From positions 2,480,001 to 2,544,000 of the forward strand of contig CAWIKR010000002.1 of assembly GCA_963836775.1 (NCBI GenBank): 64,000 nt of DNA, written 5' to 3'. A program made the position numbers and the translations under genes. This DNA comes from DASQPR01 sp963836775 (GTDB lineage: Bacteria; Actinomycetota; Actinomycetes; Mycobacteriales; Micromonosporaceae). Below are positions 26,801 through 35,537 of this stretch, piece after piece. The stretch's first letter is position 1, and every line of letters starts with the position of its first letter. The notes beneath the pieces were generated by a model. The model was not told where the DNA came from. It did not search any database and was given only the letters and a program-made list of their open reading frames with translations.

Positions 26801-27406
26801 CTCGGGATGTACGTGTCCGATCACCCGCTGTCCGGCCTGGAACCGGCACTGGCGGCGAGCGCCGACACCGCGATCGCTTCGCTGGCCGAGGACGGCACCG
26901 TCGCTGACGGTGCGGTCGTCACGCTGGCCGGCATGCTCACCGGTGTCCAGCGCCGGATCACCAAGCAGGGCAAGGCGTGGGCGTCGGCCAACCTGGAAGA
27001 TCTGGACGGATCGGTCGAGGTGCTGTTCTTCCCGAATACTTACGAACTCGTCGGGCAATATATTGCCGAGGACGCGATCGTGGCGGTGAAGGGCCGCGTC
27101 GACCGGCGTGACGAGCAGGCCCGGTTGATGGCGATGGACATGTCGATCGTCGACGTGACCACCGCGACCGATGAGACGCCGGTCCTGATCAGCATCCCTA
27201 CCGCGCGGTGCACGCCACCGATGGTGGATCGCCTCAAGGATGTGCTGTCCCAGCATCCGGGCAAGGCCGAGGTGCACGTAAAGCTGATCGACGGTCGGAA
27301 GACCACGCTGATGAGGCTCACGCCGCTTCGCGTGTCGGCGTCGCCGGCTCTGATGGCCGATCTCAAGGTGCTTCTCGGCCCGTCGGCGGTCGGATTCGGC
27401 CGCTAG
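23846..27406 (+). CDS. dnaE: DNA polymerase III alpha subunit
   Basis: 1186-residue replicative polymerase of the actinobacterial DnaE1 size. The N-terminal PHP domain begins HLHVHTEFSMLDG. The catalytic site PDVDLDF places Asp422, Asp424 and Asp426 in the palm (nt 25106-25123). Helix-hairpin-helix (ALFDSL-like region) and a C-terminal OB fold (SVEVLFFPNTYELV) follow. GTG 23846 has a purine-rich GAGAAAGGG upstream. The complete frame over 3.5 kb shows that this part of the sequence is accurate. A 1152-codon antisense frame is a codon-bias shadow. Confidence 0.98.
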   Translation: MPDSFVHLHVHTEFSMLDGAAKNSKLFAEVERQGMPAVAMSDHGNMFGAYEFFQTAKSTSVKPIIGIEAYVAPESRFHKQQVFWAPGGKREANTDGEGGKDVSGGGRYTHMTMWARDTTGLRNMFRLSSLASFEGYYGKPRMDRELISQHAEGIIATTGCPSGEVQTRLRLGQWDEAVAAASAYQDIFGKDNYFIELMEHGLDIERAVRADLLKLAKQLDIPLLATNDSHYVTADQADAHDNLLCIGTGKNKDEPNRLRFHGTDYYIKSAQDMRDLFRELPEACDNTLVIAERVESYDDVFTYVDRMPQFDVPEGEDQESWLRKEVLKGLVMRYGDPIPEHVMERFETEMKVIGPMGFSSYFLVVADICRHARENKIPVGPGRGSATGSIVAFATRITELDPLEHGLLFERFLNPERINPPDVDLDFDDRQRDQMVRYVTEKYGAAYTAQVNTFGTIKAKAAVKDSSRILGYPFAMGDRITKAMPPDVMGKGVPLYALHDDKHPRYAEGVEIRTLIETDPDVKRIFETGTGIEGLIRGTGVHAAAVILSSAPLLDLIPLHMRDKDGTIITGFDYPSCENMGLVKMDFLGLRNLGVIDNAIEIIKENRGIELTTEKIPLDDATAYELLARGDTLGVFQLDGGPMRQLLRLMEPTRFEDIAAVLALYRPGPMAANAHTNYAHRKNGRQENTPIHPELKEALEPILGTTYHLLVYQEQIMAIARELAGYTLGGADLLRRAMGKKKKEILDKEFDNFRAGMHGNGYSDGSIQALWDVMLPFSGYAFNKSHTAGYGLVSYWTAYLKANFPAEYTAALLTSVGDDKDKMGVYLADARANGIKVLPPDVNASVGQFAAVGTDIRFGMAAVRNVGQNVVDAIVRARKEKGSYTDFYDFLKKVESVVCNKRSIESLIKAGAFDSLDHSRRGLFAVHAEAVEAYVDVKRNEAIGQFDLFGSMFDDDDSSSSVTVTPAIPAGEWDKKDKLTFEREMLGMYVSDHPLSGLEPALAASADTAIASLAEDGTVADGAVVTLAGMLTGVQRRITKQGKAWASANLEDLDGSVEVLFFPNTYELVGQYIAEDAIVAVKGRVDRRDEQARLMAMDMSIVDVTTATDETPVLISIPTARCTPPMVDRLKDVLSQHPGKAEVHVKLIDGRKTTLMRLTPLRVSASPALMADLKVLLGPSAVGFGR

Positions 27407-27786
27407 CGCCGGCTCTTGCGACGCTGTTCAGCCCCTCACTTCTGGATCTTGCGATGTTGTGGTGGCCATAGCGACGCCAACATCGCAAGATCTCCAGCGG
27501 TGGCGGGTCGGCCGCGGCCGGCGGCCGCGGTGAGCGGGCGGCCGGGGTGGGTGGGCGGCCGGGGTCGGCGGCCGCGGGTCGTGGGCGGGGTGAGCGGCTG
27601 CGGGTCGCGGGCGGGTGAGCGGCTGGGACGCGCGCAACGCCGTCGTGCCCCGCCAAACATAAATCTCCAACAGATCTCGTTGTAGGCCCTCGACAAGTTC
27701 TCCGAAAGCGCCGCGCCGCCATCGGTGCGCGCGCAAGCATGGCGTGTCCGCGCAGGTGACGCGATGACGCGAACCGAGGAGACACG
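27407..27786. other. 380-bp gap after dnaE: inverted repeat and G-rich repeats
   Basis: A perfect 15-bp inverted repeat occupies 27445-27492. It is followed by about 120 bp of GGCGGCCGGGGT/GGGCGG-rich imperfect repeats (27500-27620). No gene was found; ATG 27787 of the SCP2 gene follows a GAGGAGA ribosome-binding site. Confidence 0.6.
27445..27492. repeat. 15-bp perfect inverted repeat, 18-bp loop
   Basis: GATCTTGCGATGTTG (27445-27459) is exactly complementary to CAACATCGCAAGATC (27478-27492). There is no T tract, so it may be a repetitive extragenic palindrome or a non-canonical dnaE terminator. Confidence 0.8.
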
Positions 27787-28164
27787 ATGGCGAGTCATAC
27801 CGATGCGTTCTTCCAGGAACTTGGCGCCCGCGGACATGAACCCGCGTTGCGCAGCCGAACCGCGACGATCAGATTTGAGATTGCCGACGGCGCCGACGTC
27901 GACTGTCACTCGGTCGCCATCGACAAGGGCAATATCGCGGTCACCAGTCCCGGTGACCCGGCGGACGCCGATTGCACGCTGCGGGCCGGTCACCAGCTAT
28001 TTGAGCGGATCGCCTCCGGCGAGGCCAACGCCATGGCGGCGATGCTCCGCGGCGAGCTGATCGCCGACGGCGACCCGGAACTTCTGATCGCCACGCGCAA
28101 GCTGCTGCCGACGTCGCCGGCGCCGTCGATCCCATCCGCGTCGACCAAGGGCGGCCAGTCATGA
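27787..28164 (+). CDS. SCP2 sterol-binding-domain protein
   Basis: 125 residues. ATIRFEIADGADVDCHSVAIDKGNIAVT, ADCTLRAGHQLFERIASGEANAMAAMLRGEL and DPELLIATRKLLP form the SCP2 lipid-binding fold. It is coupled by ATGA overlap to the glycogen-debranching gene, a pairing whose logic is unclear. The ligand is unknown; bacterial SCP2 proteins bind hydrophobic molecules or serve as domains of acyltransferases. Confidence 0.85.
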   Translation: MASHTDAFFQELGARGHEPALRSRTATIRFEIADGADVDCHSVAIDKGNIAVTSPGDPADADCTLRAGHQLFERIASGEANAMAAMLRGELIADGDPELLIATRKLLPTSPAPSIPSASTKGGQS

Positions 28165-30254
28165 TCAGCATTCTCGACGGCAATACCTTCGTGGTCAGCG
28201 ACGATCGCGGCGACATCGAGGCATCGAGTACCGACCCGACCGGCCTCTTCTCCTACGACACACGATTCCTGTCGACCTGGGTGCTGACCGTCGACGGCAA
28301 CCGGCTCAACCCGTTGTCAACCGATGACCTTCAGTATTTCGAGACCCGGTTCTTCCTGGTGCCCGGCACCGGGACCGTCTACGTGGACGCGAAGCTGTCG
28401 GTGATCCGGTTGCGGTCCGTCGGGCATGGCTTCCATGAGCGCATCACGGTGCTCAATCACGACGATCAGCCGGCGTCATTGACGGTACGCATCGAGGCCG
28501 CCTCCGACTTCGCCGACCTGTTCGAGGTCAAGGACGCTCTGGAGAAGAAGGGCTCCTATCGCAGCCTGGTCGAGTCCGGGCGGCTGGTTCTGGAATACCG
28601 GCGCGAGTCATATCACCGGCAGACCGTCATCTCCAGCACCGAGCCGGCGGAGATCGACGAGCGCGGCCTCACCTTCACCATCAAGGTCGAACCGCACGGT
28701 GAGTGGACGACCGAACTGCAGGTGTCGGCGATGATGCTGCGGTCCGACGGCGAGGCGTTGCTGCCGTCCAAGCCGACCTCGGAACGCCGCCCAGAGATGC
28801 TGGATGACCTGGAGAACTGGCTGAACCGGGCGCCGCGACTGGACAGCGCCTGGGAGCCGTTTGCCGAGATCTATAAGCGCAGCCTGGTCGACCTGGCGGC
28901 GCTGCGTTTCACGCCGGCGATCGCGGGATCGCAGTCGTTGCCTGCTGCGGGGCTGCCGTGGTTCATGACGATGTTCGGCCGGGACAGCATCCTGACCAGC
29001 CTGCAGTCGCTGCCGTTCACGCCGGAGTTGGCCCGGACCACGATCCGGGTGCTCGGCGAGTGGCAGGGCACCCGGCTGGACGACTTCCGGGACGAGGATC
29101 CGGGCCGGATCCTGCACGAGATGCGCTATGGCGAGATGTCGGCGTTCGAGGAGCGACCGCACTCGCCGTATTACGGCAACGCAGACGCGACGCCGCTGTT
29201 CGTCGTCCTGCTCGACGAATATGAGCGGTGGACCGGTGACGAGGAACTCGTACGCGAATACGAGCAGGAAGCGCGAGCCGCCCTGAACTGGATCGACGCG
29301 TACGCCGACCTGCAGGGCAACGGTTATGTCTCGTATCAGCGTCGCAACGAGGAAACCGGTCTGGAGAACCAGTGCTGGAAGGACTCCTGGGACTCGATCG
29401 CCTACGTCGACGGGCGGCTGCCCGGATACCCGCGCGCGACGTGCGAGCTGCAGGGGTACGCCTACGACGCGAAGATCCGGGGCGCTCGCCTGGCCCGGCA
29501 GTTCTGGAATGACCCGGACTATGCCGACGCGCTGTTGAAGCAGGCCGCGGACTTGAAGAAGCGGTTCAACAAGGACTTCTGGCTGCCCGACCGCAAGTAT
29601 TTCGCACTCGCGCTGGACTCCGACGGTGCGCAGGTGGACTCGCTTTCGTCCAACATCGGGCACCTGCTGTGGAGCGGCATCGTCGACAAGAGCAAGGCCA
29701 AGGCGGTCGTCGACCATCTGATGGGGCCGCGTCTCTGGTCCGGCTGGGGCGTACGCACCATGGCCGAGGGCGACCAGCGCTACAACCCGATCGGTTACCA
29801 CGTCGGCACGGTCTGGCCGTTCGACAACTCCTTCATCGCCTGGGGCTTGCGACGCTACGGCTATAAGCGGGAAGCGGCCCGGATCGCGGCCGGCATCCTC
29901 GACGCCGCGGTGTATTTCGATGGCCGGCTACCCGAAGCGTTCGGTGGTTATGAGCGGTCGCTGACCCGGTATCCGGTGCAGTATCCGACCGCCTGCAGTC
30001 CACAGGCCTGGTCCACCGGGGCGCCGCTGCTGTTCCTGCGGACGATGCTGGGTCTGGAACCGATCGGCGACCATCTGATCGTCGATCCGTGCCTGCCGGA
30101 CGGGATGGGTCATATCGCGCTGCTCGACATTCCGGGACGGTGGGGGCGCATCGACGCGTACGGCCGCGATCCTGGTGACGTGGTCAACGCACCGGTCCTC
30201 CGACAGCAACTCGGTGAGCAGAGCGGGAAGCCGGCTCGGAAGCGGGTTGCATAA
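28161..30254 (+). CDS. Glycogen-debranching-type amylo-alpha-1,6-glucosidase
   Basis: 697 residues. The N-terminal GDE_N_bis beta domain (FVVSDDRGDIEASSTDPTGLF) is followed by an (alpha/alpha)6 barrel of the GH63/GH133-like debranching family (PWFMTMFGRDSILTSLQ, ENQCWKDSWDSI, VGTVWPFDNSFIAWGL). It is predicted to act on alpha-glucosidic branches inside the cell; no signal peptide. ATG overlaps the SCP2 stop. A terminator lies 58 bp downstream. These N-terminal-domain enzymes are often annotated glycogen debranching but few are characterised. Confidence 0.88.
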   Translation: MISILDGNTFVVSDDRGDIEASSTDPTGLFSYDTRFLSTWVLTVDGNRLNPLSTDDLQYFETRFFLVPGTGTVYVDAKLSVIRLRSVGHGFHERITVLNHDDQPASLTVRIEAASDFADLFEVKDALEKKGSYRSLVESGRLVLEYRRESYHRQTVISSTEPAEIDERGLTFTIKVEPHGEWTTELQVSAMMLRSDGEALLPSKPTSERRPEMLDDLENWLNRAPRLDSAWEPFAEIYKRSLVDLAALRFTPAIAGSQSLPAAGLPWFMTMFGRDSILTSLQSLPFTPELARTTIRVLGEWQGTRLDDFRDEDPGRILHEMRYGEMSAFEERPHSPYYGNADATPLFVVLLDEYERWTGDEELVREYEQEARAALNWIDAYADLQGNGYVSYQRRNEETGLENQCWKDSWDSIAYVDGRLPGYPRATCELQGYAYDAKIRGARLARQFWNDPDYADALLKQAADLKKRFNKDFWLPDRKYFALALDSDGAQVDSLSSNIGHLLWSGIVDKSKAKAVVDHLMGPRLWSGWGVRTMAEGDQRYNPIGYHVGTVWPFDNSFIAWGLRRYGYKREAARIAAGILDAAVYFDGRLPEAFGGYERSLTRYPVQYPTACSPQAWSTGAPLLFLRTMLGLEPIGDHLIVDPCLPDGMGHIALLDIPGRWGRIDAYGRDPGDVVNAPVLRQQLGEQSGKPARKRVA

Positions 30255-30312
30255 CTACGCATAGTCCTCGTAAGGTGTGTTTATCACGTCGGGAAATTCC
30301 GTTTCCCGATCC

Positions 30313-30339
30313 GACGGCCCCGCCGCGCGCGGGGCCGTC
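30313..30339. terminator. Bidirectional hairpin terminator between convergent genes
   Basis: GACGGCCCC (30313-30321) pairs with GGGGCCGTC (30331-30339), with further GC pairs in the loop, followed by CTTCTAATT. It lies between the debranching enzyme (+) and the NYN gene (-). Confidence 0.75.
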
Positions 30340-30342
30340 CTT

Positions 30343-30990
30343 CTAATTCCAGTAGGTGGGGCGCAGGTACTTCTGACCGCTCGCCGAGTCCTCGACGGTG
30401 AGCGGAAGCTGAGCGCGCCTGACTTTCGTGCCTCCGATGTTGAAGGTTCGTGCGATCGACGCGATCTCGAAGCTGAATCGGCGCGGCGGAAACGCAACCA
30501 CTATCTCAAGATGGTGGCCGGCCGTGTGGGCTACTCGTCGTGCTGCCTTGATGGCGGAACAGAGGTCCGAGTCAGCACTGATCACTAGCGCAACATCGGC
30601 TTCGCCGGCCGCTGCGTCGGCGATGAGCCGAGTCGCTATATTGATGTCGGTCTCCTTCTCCTCGTAGGTCATCCACTTCGCGCCACACGCGCGGCACGTC
30701 ATCATCTTCGGCTGGAATCGACGCAGGATGATGTGGAGTGGGACTCGAGTCTTCGCCGTCAATGCATCCAGGTATGTATTCTGGCGAGCCTCCGCGTGCG
30801 GGTCGTTGCGCACCATTGCGCTGAAGTACCGAATTCCAACGAGGTCATCAGCCGGCCTTAGCAGATATACCAACTGTTCGAGATCGAGCCAGAGCATTCG
30901 GCGTCCATAGCGGTCATGAAGACCGTGATAGAGGTTGAAGCCGTCGACATATGCCACCACTGACGCCACGAGATGCTCCGTTTCATACAT
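30343..30990 (-). CDS. NYN-domain (PIN-like) ribonuclease
   Basis: About 215 residues. The acidic motifs of the NYN fold are VVAYVDGFNLYHGL, EKETDINIATRLIADA and VISADSDL, giving a metal-dependent RNase-like active site. A CxxC (CRACGAKW) hints at a zinc site. ATG 30990 begins just before the domain; GTG 31038 would add 16 residues. Neither has a clear Shine-Dalgarno. Base composition is lower in GC than its neighbours, which suggests recent acquisition. Target RNA unknown. Confidence 0.85.
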   Translation of the reverse strand: MYETEHLVASVVAYVDGFNLYHGLHDRYGRRMLWLDLEQLVYLLRPADDLVGIRYFSAMVRNDPHAEARQNTYLDALTAKTRVPLHIILRRFQPKMMTCRACGAKWMTYEEKETDINIATRLIADAAAGEADVALVISADSDLCSAIKAARRVAHTAGHHLEIVVAFPPRRFSFEIASIARTFNIGGTKVRRAQLPLTVEDSASGQKYLRPTYWN

Positions 30991-31066
30991 TGGCAACTGG
31001 CGCAGAGAACCGGCCTCGGGTATGGTTTCAATAACCACGCCGTTGGACTTGGTGCCTTCGGTTTGA

Positions 31067-31098
31067 CGACCCCGCTCACCAGCGGGGTCGTTGTTTTT
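31067..31098 (+). terminator. Orphan plus-strand Rho-independent terminator
   Basis: CGACCCCGCT (31067-31076), loop CACC, AGCGGGGTCG (31081-31090), then TTGTTTTT: a textbook terminator facing rightward. No plus-strand gene lies upstream after the terminator at 30.3 kb, so it must end an antisense or unannotated transcript over the NYN gene. 31099-31277 is AT-richer with no gene seen. Confidence 0.75.
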
Positions 31099-31277
31099 GA
31101 GGCCCGGTGCGTCGACGTGAGTCTATGAATGCCCGCCACGGTCGGGCAAGATTGATCGACTGAGAATCAGAAATTGCTTTTGCGCAAGTAAGTCTAAAGA
31201 GTGAACGAAACTCGCCACAATAATTGATCTACGAAACCGCGCAGGGAAATGTTGTCGAAAAGTCGCCTACGACGTGA

Positions 31278-32281
31278 CTAATAGGCGCAACGGAATCCGA
31301 CATGACCGGTGGTGCTGTCCACTGTGCTCGACGTTCGTGCGGCCACTCGGTAGCGATTGCAGTACGACTCATGGCACAGGTATGAACCGCCCCGCATCAC
31401 GCGAGTGAGCCCGGACTGTCGGCCCCGACGGGTTCACCCGGGTGGCATCCGACGCGGCCGCGTGCCAGTCCGGGCTGAACCAGTCGGCACACCACTCCCA
31501 GACGTTGCCCGAGGTGTTGTAGAGGCCGTACCCGTTGGGCCTGAAGGCGGTGACCGGCGCGGTGACGAGGTGTCCGTCGGCGCCGGTGTTCTGCCGCGGG
31601 AAGACGCCCTGCCAGGTGTTGCAGCGGTGCTGCCCGCGCGGCATGAACTCGTCGCCCCACGGGAACCGCGCGTGTTCCAGGCCGCCGCGCGCGGCCTTCT
31701 CCCACTCTGCCTCGGTGGGCAGTCGCTTGCCGGCCCAGTGGGCATAGGCGGACGCGTCGTTCCACGACACGTGCACGACCGGATGGTTCTGCCGAGCTCC
31801 GGAGTCGGACCCGGGCCCTTCCGGGTGCCGCCAGTCGGCGCCTTCGACCGCGAGCCACCACGGCGCGCCCGGCACCCGAGCATCCAGGACTTTGAGCGCG
31901 CGCCGGGCCGGTGACGAACGCGTGGAACACGTAGGACCACCCGAACCGTTCGGCGTCGGTCTGATATCCGGTGGCTTTGACGAAGGTGGCGAACTGAGCG
32001 TTGGTGACCGCCTTCGCATCGACGTGGAACTCGTCGACGGTCACCGAGCGGATCGGACCTTCGCCGTCGGTCGGGAACGCGTCCGGGTCGTCGCCGCCCA
32101 TCATGAACGGGCCGCCCGGGATCGCGACCATTCCCCGGATGATCTCGGCGCGGGGCCGATCCGGGACAGCGAAATCGAACACCGGCGCGGCCGACGGCGG
32201 GGCCGGCATGCCAAGGGCCGCGGCGCTGGCCGGCGCACAACACGCGGCCGCCCCCCGATGATCACTCGAACCCGAGCTCAC
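31278..32281 (-). pseudogene. Formylglycine-generating enzyme (SUMF1/FGE), frame broken twice
   Basis: Aerobic FGE oxidises the sulfatase active-site Cys to formylglycine. N-terminus ACCAPA, then RGMVAIPGGPFMMGGDDPDAFPT, WEWCADWF, and the C-terminal active site GGSYLCHESYCNRYRVAAR with both catalytic Cys. The protein needs two frame changes on this sequence, near 31,905 (after FHAFVTGPA, before ALKVLDARVPGAPWW) and near 31,405 (before VMRGGSYLC). GTG 32281 overlaps the sulfatase stop region (GTGA). All motifs survive, so sequence error is as likely as decay. It is the maturase for the sulfatases beside it. Confidence 0.8.
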
Positions 32282-33832
32282 GCCCCCGACCCTACTGGCA
32301 CGTCGAACGCCAGCCCACTCGATGAGTCCCGGCAGATCTTCTTCGAGCGTCTCGTAGAGCGCCGCCACCACATCCGGGTCGATCGGCCCACAGATCGATG
32401 TTCTCGTGCGGGTCGGCTCCATGTCATAAAGCTGACCATCCGGATGTTCGGCGTCGCACGGCGTGCGCCGCGTGCGCCTTGCCGGACCCGGTGGCGAAGA
32501 GATCGCTGATCGACGGCTCGGAAAACCCGCCACCGGAGCCGGCAGGCAGAAGATCGCCTTCCATCGGCCAGCTCGCAGGGCGAATCGTCCGCCCAGGCTG
32601 TGGTGCACGATCGGCCGCTCGTGGTCGCCCGCCTCAACCCCGGCGAGTACGCCGGAGATGTCCTGCCCGTCCTCGGCCGCGTCCGGTGCCAGCGTGGCGC
32701 CGGCGAGATGCGCGACGGTCGGCAGGACGTCGGTCAGGCAGATCGGGGCATCGGTGGCCGTCCCGGCGTCGAAGACCTCGGGCCAGTCGGGCGATGAACG
32801 GCTCCCGATGGCCGCCGTCCCAGAGGTCGCCCTTCTGGCCGCGCCAGTCGCCGTTCGGTCTGTGCACGGTCGACGTCGCCGTCGTCGGTGAAGTAGGTGA
32901 CCGCGCCGTTGTCGCTGGTCACGATGAACAGCGTGTCGTCGAGGACACCGCGTGCCTCCAGCGCTGCGCGCAGTTCGCCGACCGCCCAGTCGATCAGGCA
33001 CACGCCGTCGGCACGATCGCCCAGACCGGATCGGCCGCGGATGAATGCTGGCGGCACGTTGGGCCGGTGCGGCGCCGACGGCGCCAGGTAACACAGGAAC
33101 GGACCGGTCCTGCGGCCTCGATGAACGCGGACCGCCTCGCGTACGAACGTCACGTCAACTCGAACTCTCGTCGAAGCCGTCGACCTGCAGGCCCAGGGCG
33201 CTGCTCGGTGAGGTAGTGCTCCTTCTCCCGGTCCGGGACTGCCGACCGTGCGGTCCTGGTCGATGAAGGCGTAGGGCGGCATGTCCAGCGAGCCGGCGAT
33301 GCCGAAGAACCGGTCGAAGCCGAGGTCCAGCGGGCCACCGGTGACCGGGGCCGAGTAGTCGATGTCGCGGCCGAAGTCGGTCTCGACGTCGTCGTGCAGG
33401 GCGGCATCCGGCGCGAACGCGTCGCGTACCGAGCCGTCGGTGTGCCGCCAGCCGAGTCCGAGGTGCCACTTGCCGAAGGCGCCGGTGGCGTAACCCACCG
33501 ACTTGAGCACGCTGGCCAGAGTCGGCCGCGGTCGGCTCGATCAGTGCCGGGCCGTGGCCCATCAGGACGAAGTTCTTCAGCGGGCCACGCCACGCGTAGC
33601 GGCCGGTCATCAACGCGTACCGGCTGGGCGTGCAGACCGCGGAGGCCGAGTGGCAGTTGGTCGCCCGCACCCCCTCGGCGGCCAGCCGATCGATGTTCGG
33701 GGTCGGGATGGCCGAGCCGTAGCAGCCCAGGTCGCCCCAGCCCATGTCGTCGGCGAGGACCAAGACCACGTTCGGCCGGCCGGCCGCGGGTCGATCGGTG
33801 CGCGAACCGTGGCCCGCTGAAGCAGAGCTCAC
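32278..33832 (-). pseudogene. Cytoplasmic arylsulfatase-family enzyme, multiple frame breaks
   Basis: Type I sulfatase. GTG 33832 with GGGAG upstream opens GRPNVVLVLADDMGWGDLGCYGS (metal site). The formylglycine motif is VCTPSRYALMTGR (CxPxR). Later family segments lie in alternating frames: YATGAFGKWHLG, GPFLCYLAPSAPHRPNVPP, FIVTSDNGAV, HRPNGDWRGQKGDLWDGGHREPF, DVLPTVAHLAGA, EHPDGQLYDME. At least eight frame changes are needed (for example near 33,530, 33,235, 33,190, 32,870, 32,793, 32,440). There is no signal peptide, so it would act in the cytosol. The 3' end is ambiguous and overlaps the FGE start. Confidence 0.78.
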
Positions 33833-33857
33833 GTCAGACAACTCCCATCTGCGGACT

Positions 33858-35445
33858 TCACGATCCGGATTGCATTGGTGGTGGCCGGTCGATGGTGAAG
33901 TTGCTCGGCGTCGGACAAGCAGGCGTTGTTGGCGAACACGTTCTCGAAGTTGACGTCGCGCGACCTTGTGGGTGCTGTCGATGCCCTGCATCACGCTGGG
34001 ATAGGTGAAGTTCGTGTACGCGTGGATGTTGCGGAAAATGCAGCTGGTCGAGTCTCGCCGTAACCGAGGCTCGGGTCGTACCACTTGTTGTTCTCGATCG
34101 GCCAGGTAGAACAGCCGCCAGTTGGCGTTCTCGACGTTGATGTTCTCGAACAGATAGCGGTTCGGCGTGCCGGCACCGGCGTGCAGCGCCCGGAAGATCG
34201 CCGACTTCTGAGTTGGTAGTGCTCGGCGTGGATCACATCGTCGTTGTAGACGTGGAAGGTGTTGGTGTCCTGCTCGATGTTCCAGCTGATCATGAACGGC
34301 GCGCCGTTCTCCAGCTGCCAGATCACGTTGTTCCGGACGATCTCATCGCCCCAGAACAGCTTGATCGAGTCGTCGTTGGACTTGACGAAGTTGTTCTCCA
34401 CCACGGCCTTGTTGCCGGCTACCATGCCATCGGTCGAATACCACCAGGACATCGTCTTGACGTTCTCGATGGTGGTGTCGGTGGCCAGCGCGCGCACGTT
34501 GAAGCGCGGCGCGTTGACGATGGTGATTCCCTCGATCAGGACGTTCGACGAAGTCTGGTCGGCGATGTCGATGATGCCCGGCACGTTCTTGTTGGAGTCC
34601 TGGTTGCCGGTGTCCATGAACAGGCCGTCGATGACGCCGCGGCCCTTGATGGTGACGTTGCTGACCGGGCCGTTGGCGATGAACGCACCCTGCACGTAGG
34701 CGCCGCCGGCGAGGTAGATCGTCTCGTTGGAGGTGATGACATTGCCGGAGCCGATGCTGTGCAGACCCGGGCCGAAGTAGAGCACGTTCGGGTCACCGCT
34801 GGCCGGCGGCACGTCGTTCTCCGGAGGATTGGCGAAGACCAGCATCGGATGAAGGATCGGGTTGTGGATGTTCGGGTCGAACTCCACCGAGATGTTCCGG
34901 GCCTGCGTCATGGAGAAGGTGCAGGTGTTGTTCGCAAAGCTGGTGGCGATGGCGGCTGAGTAGGGCCGGACCATGCAGCCGGTGAGGCCGGTCTGGTTCA
35001 TCGCCGTGACACTGACCGTCACCGACCCGGCGAAGCTGAACGAGGTCCAGGAGGTGTCGGCCTCGCGGTTCGTGTCGGTCTTGCGGGCCAGAGCCTTGTA
35101 GACGAACGAGTTCTGGCCGTTCACCGCGACCGAATACAGGTTGCTGGCGGCCACGCCGGCCGGGGCCGGATAGAGCGAGAGTGCCGGTCCGGCGCCGGGG
35201 GTGATGTCGCCGTACGCCAGGGTGGCGCGGTGGCTGGCCACATCCGCCTCGGTGGCCTGAGTGGAGGTGGTGATCGAGCTGGCGATCGAGTCGACGGTGG
35301 TCATGCTCGGGTTGGTGGTGACGGTGCCACCGAAGTCGTACTGCTTGCCGACATAGGGCGCACCGTTCGCGTTCGCCGCCGGAGCCAATCCGATGACCGC
35401 GACGAGCGCTGCGACGCTCAATACCGCAATTCTCCTAGTACGCAC
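33858..35445 (-). pseudogene. Secreted right-handed beta-helix glycosidase (GH28/GH49-like), 3' part frame-broken
   Basis: GTG 35445 follows AGGAGG. A classical signal peptide (RRIAVLSVAALVAVIGLAPAANA) is followed by an N-terminal beta domain and a parallel beta-helix: VITSNETIYLAGGAYVQGAF, VTIKGRGVIDG, VKSNDDSIKLFWGDEIVRNN with the paired catalytic-type Asp. The pattern recalls GH49 dextranase/isopullulanase and GH28. The first 1.2 kb is intact; the last 350 bp needs about five frame changes (near 34,205, 34,105, 34,055, 33,955, 33,905) to reach FENVFANNACLSDAE and the stop at 33858. It is predicted to trim an extracellular polysaccharide. Confidence 0.72.
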
Positions 35446-35490
35446 TGCAGATGCCTCCTGACATTGGGGGGATGGGTCAGGTAACGCAGT

Positions 35491-35527
35491 TGCAAAAGCG
35501 CCGCCCCACCTCGCCGGGTGGAGCGGC
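35491..35527 (-). terminator. Hairpin terminator after the second sulfatase
   Basis: On the minus strand GCCGCTCCACC (35527-35517) pairs with GGTGGGGCGGC (35510-35500) at 10 of 11 positions, then GCTTTTGC. It sits in the 92-bp gap before the beta-helix gene and may partly separate the ABC/sulfatase section from the last three genes. Confidence 0.6.
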
Positions 35528-35537
35528 ACCGTTGGTC

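Noticed and set aside
23819..27277. 1152-codon antisense frame opposite dnaE
   Set aside because: Exactly mirrors dnaE; high-GC codon bias keeps the opposite frame open and it has no family motifs.
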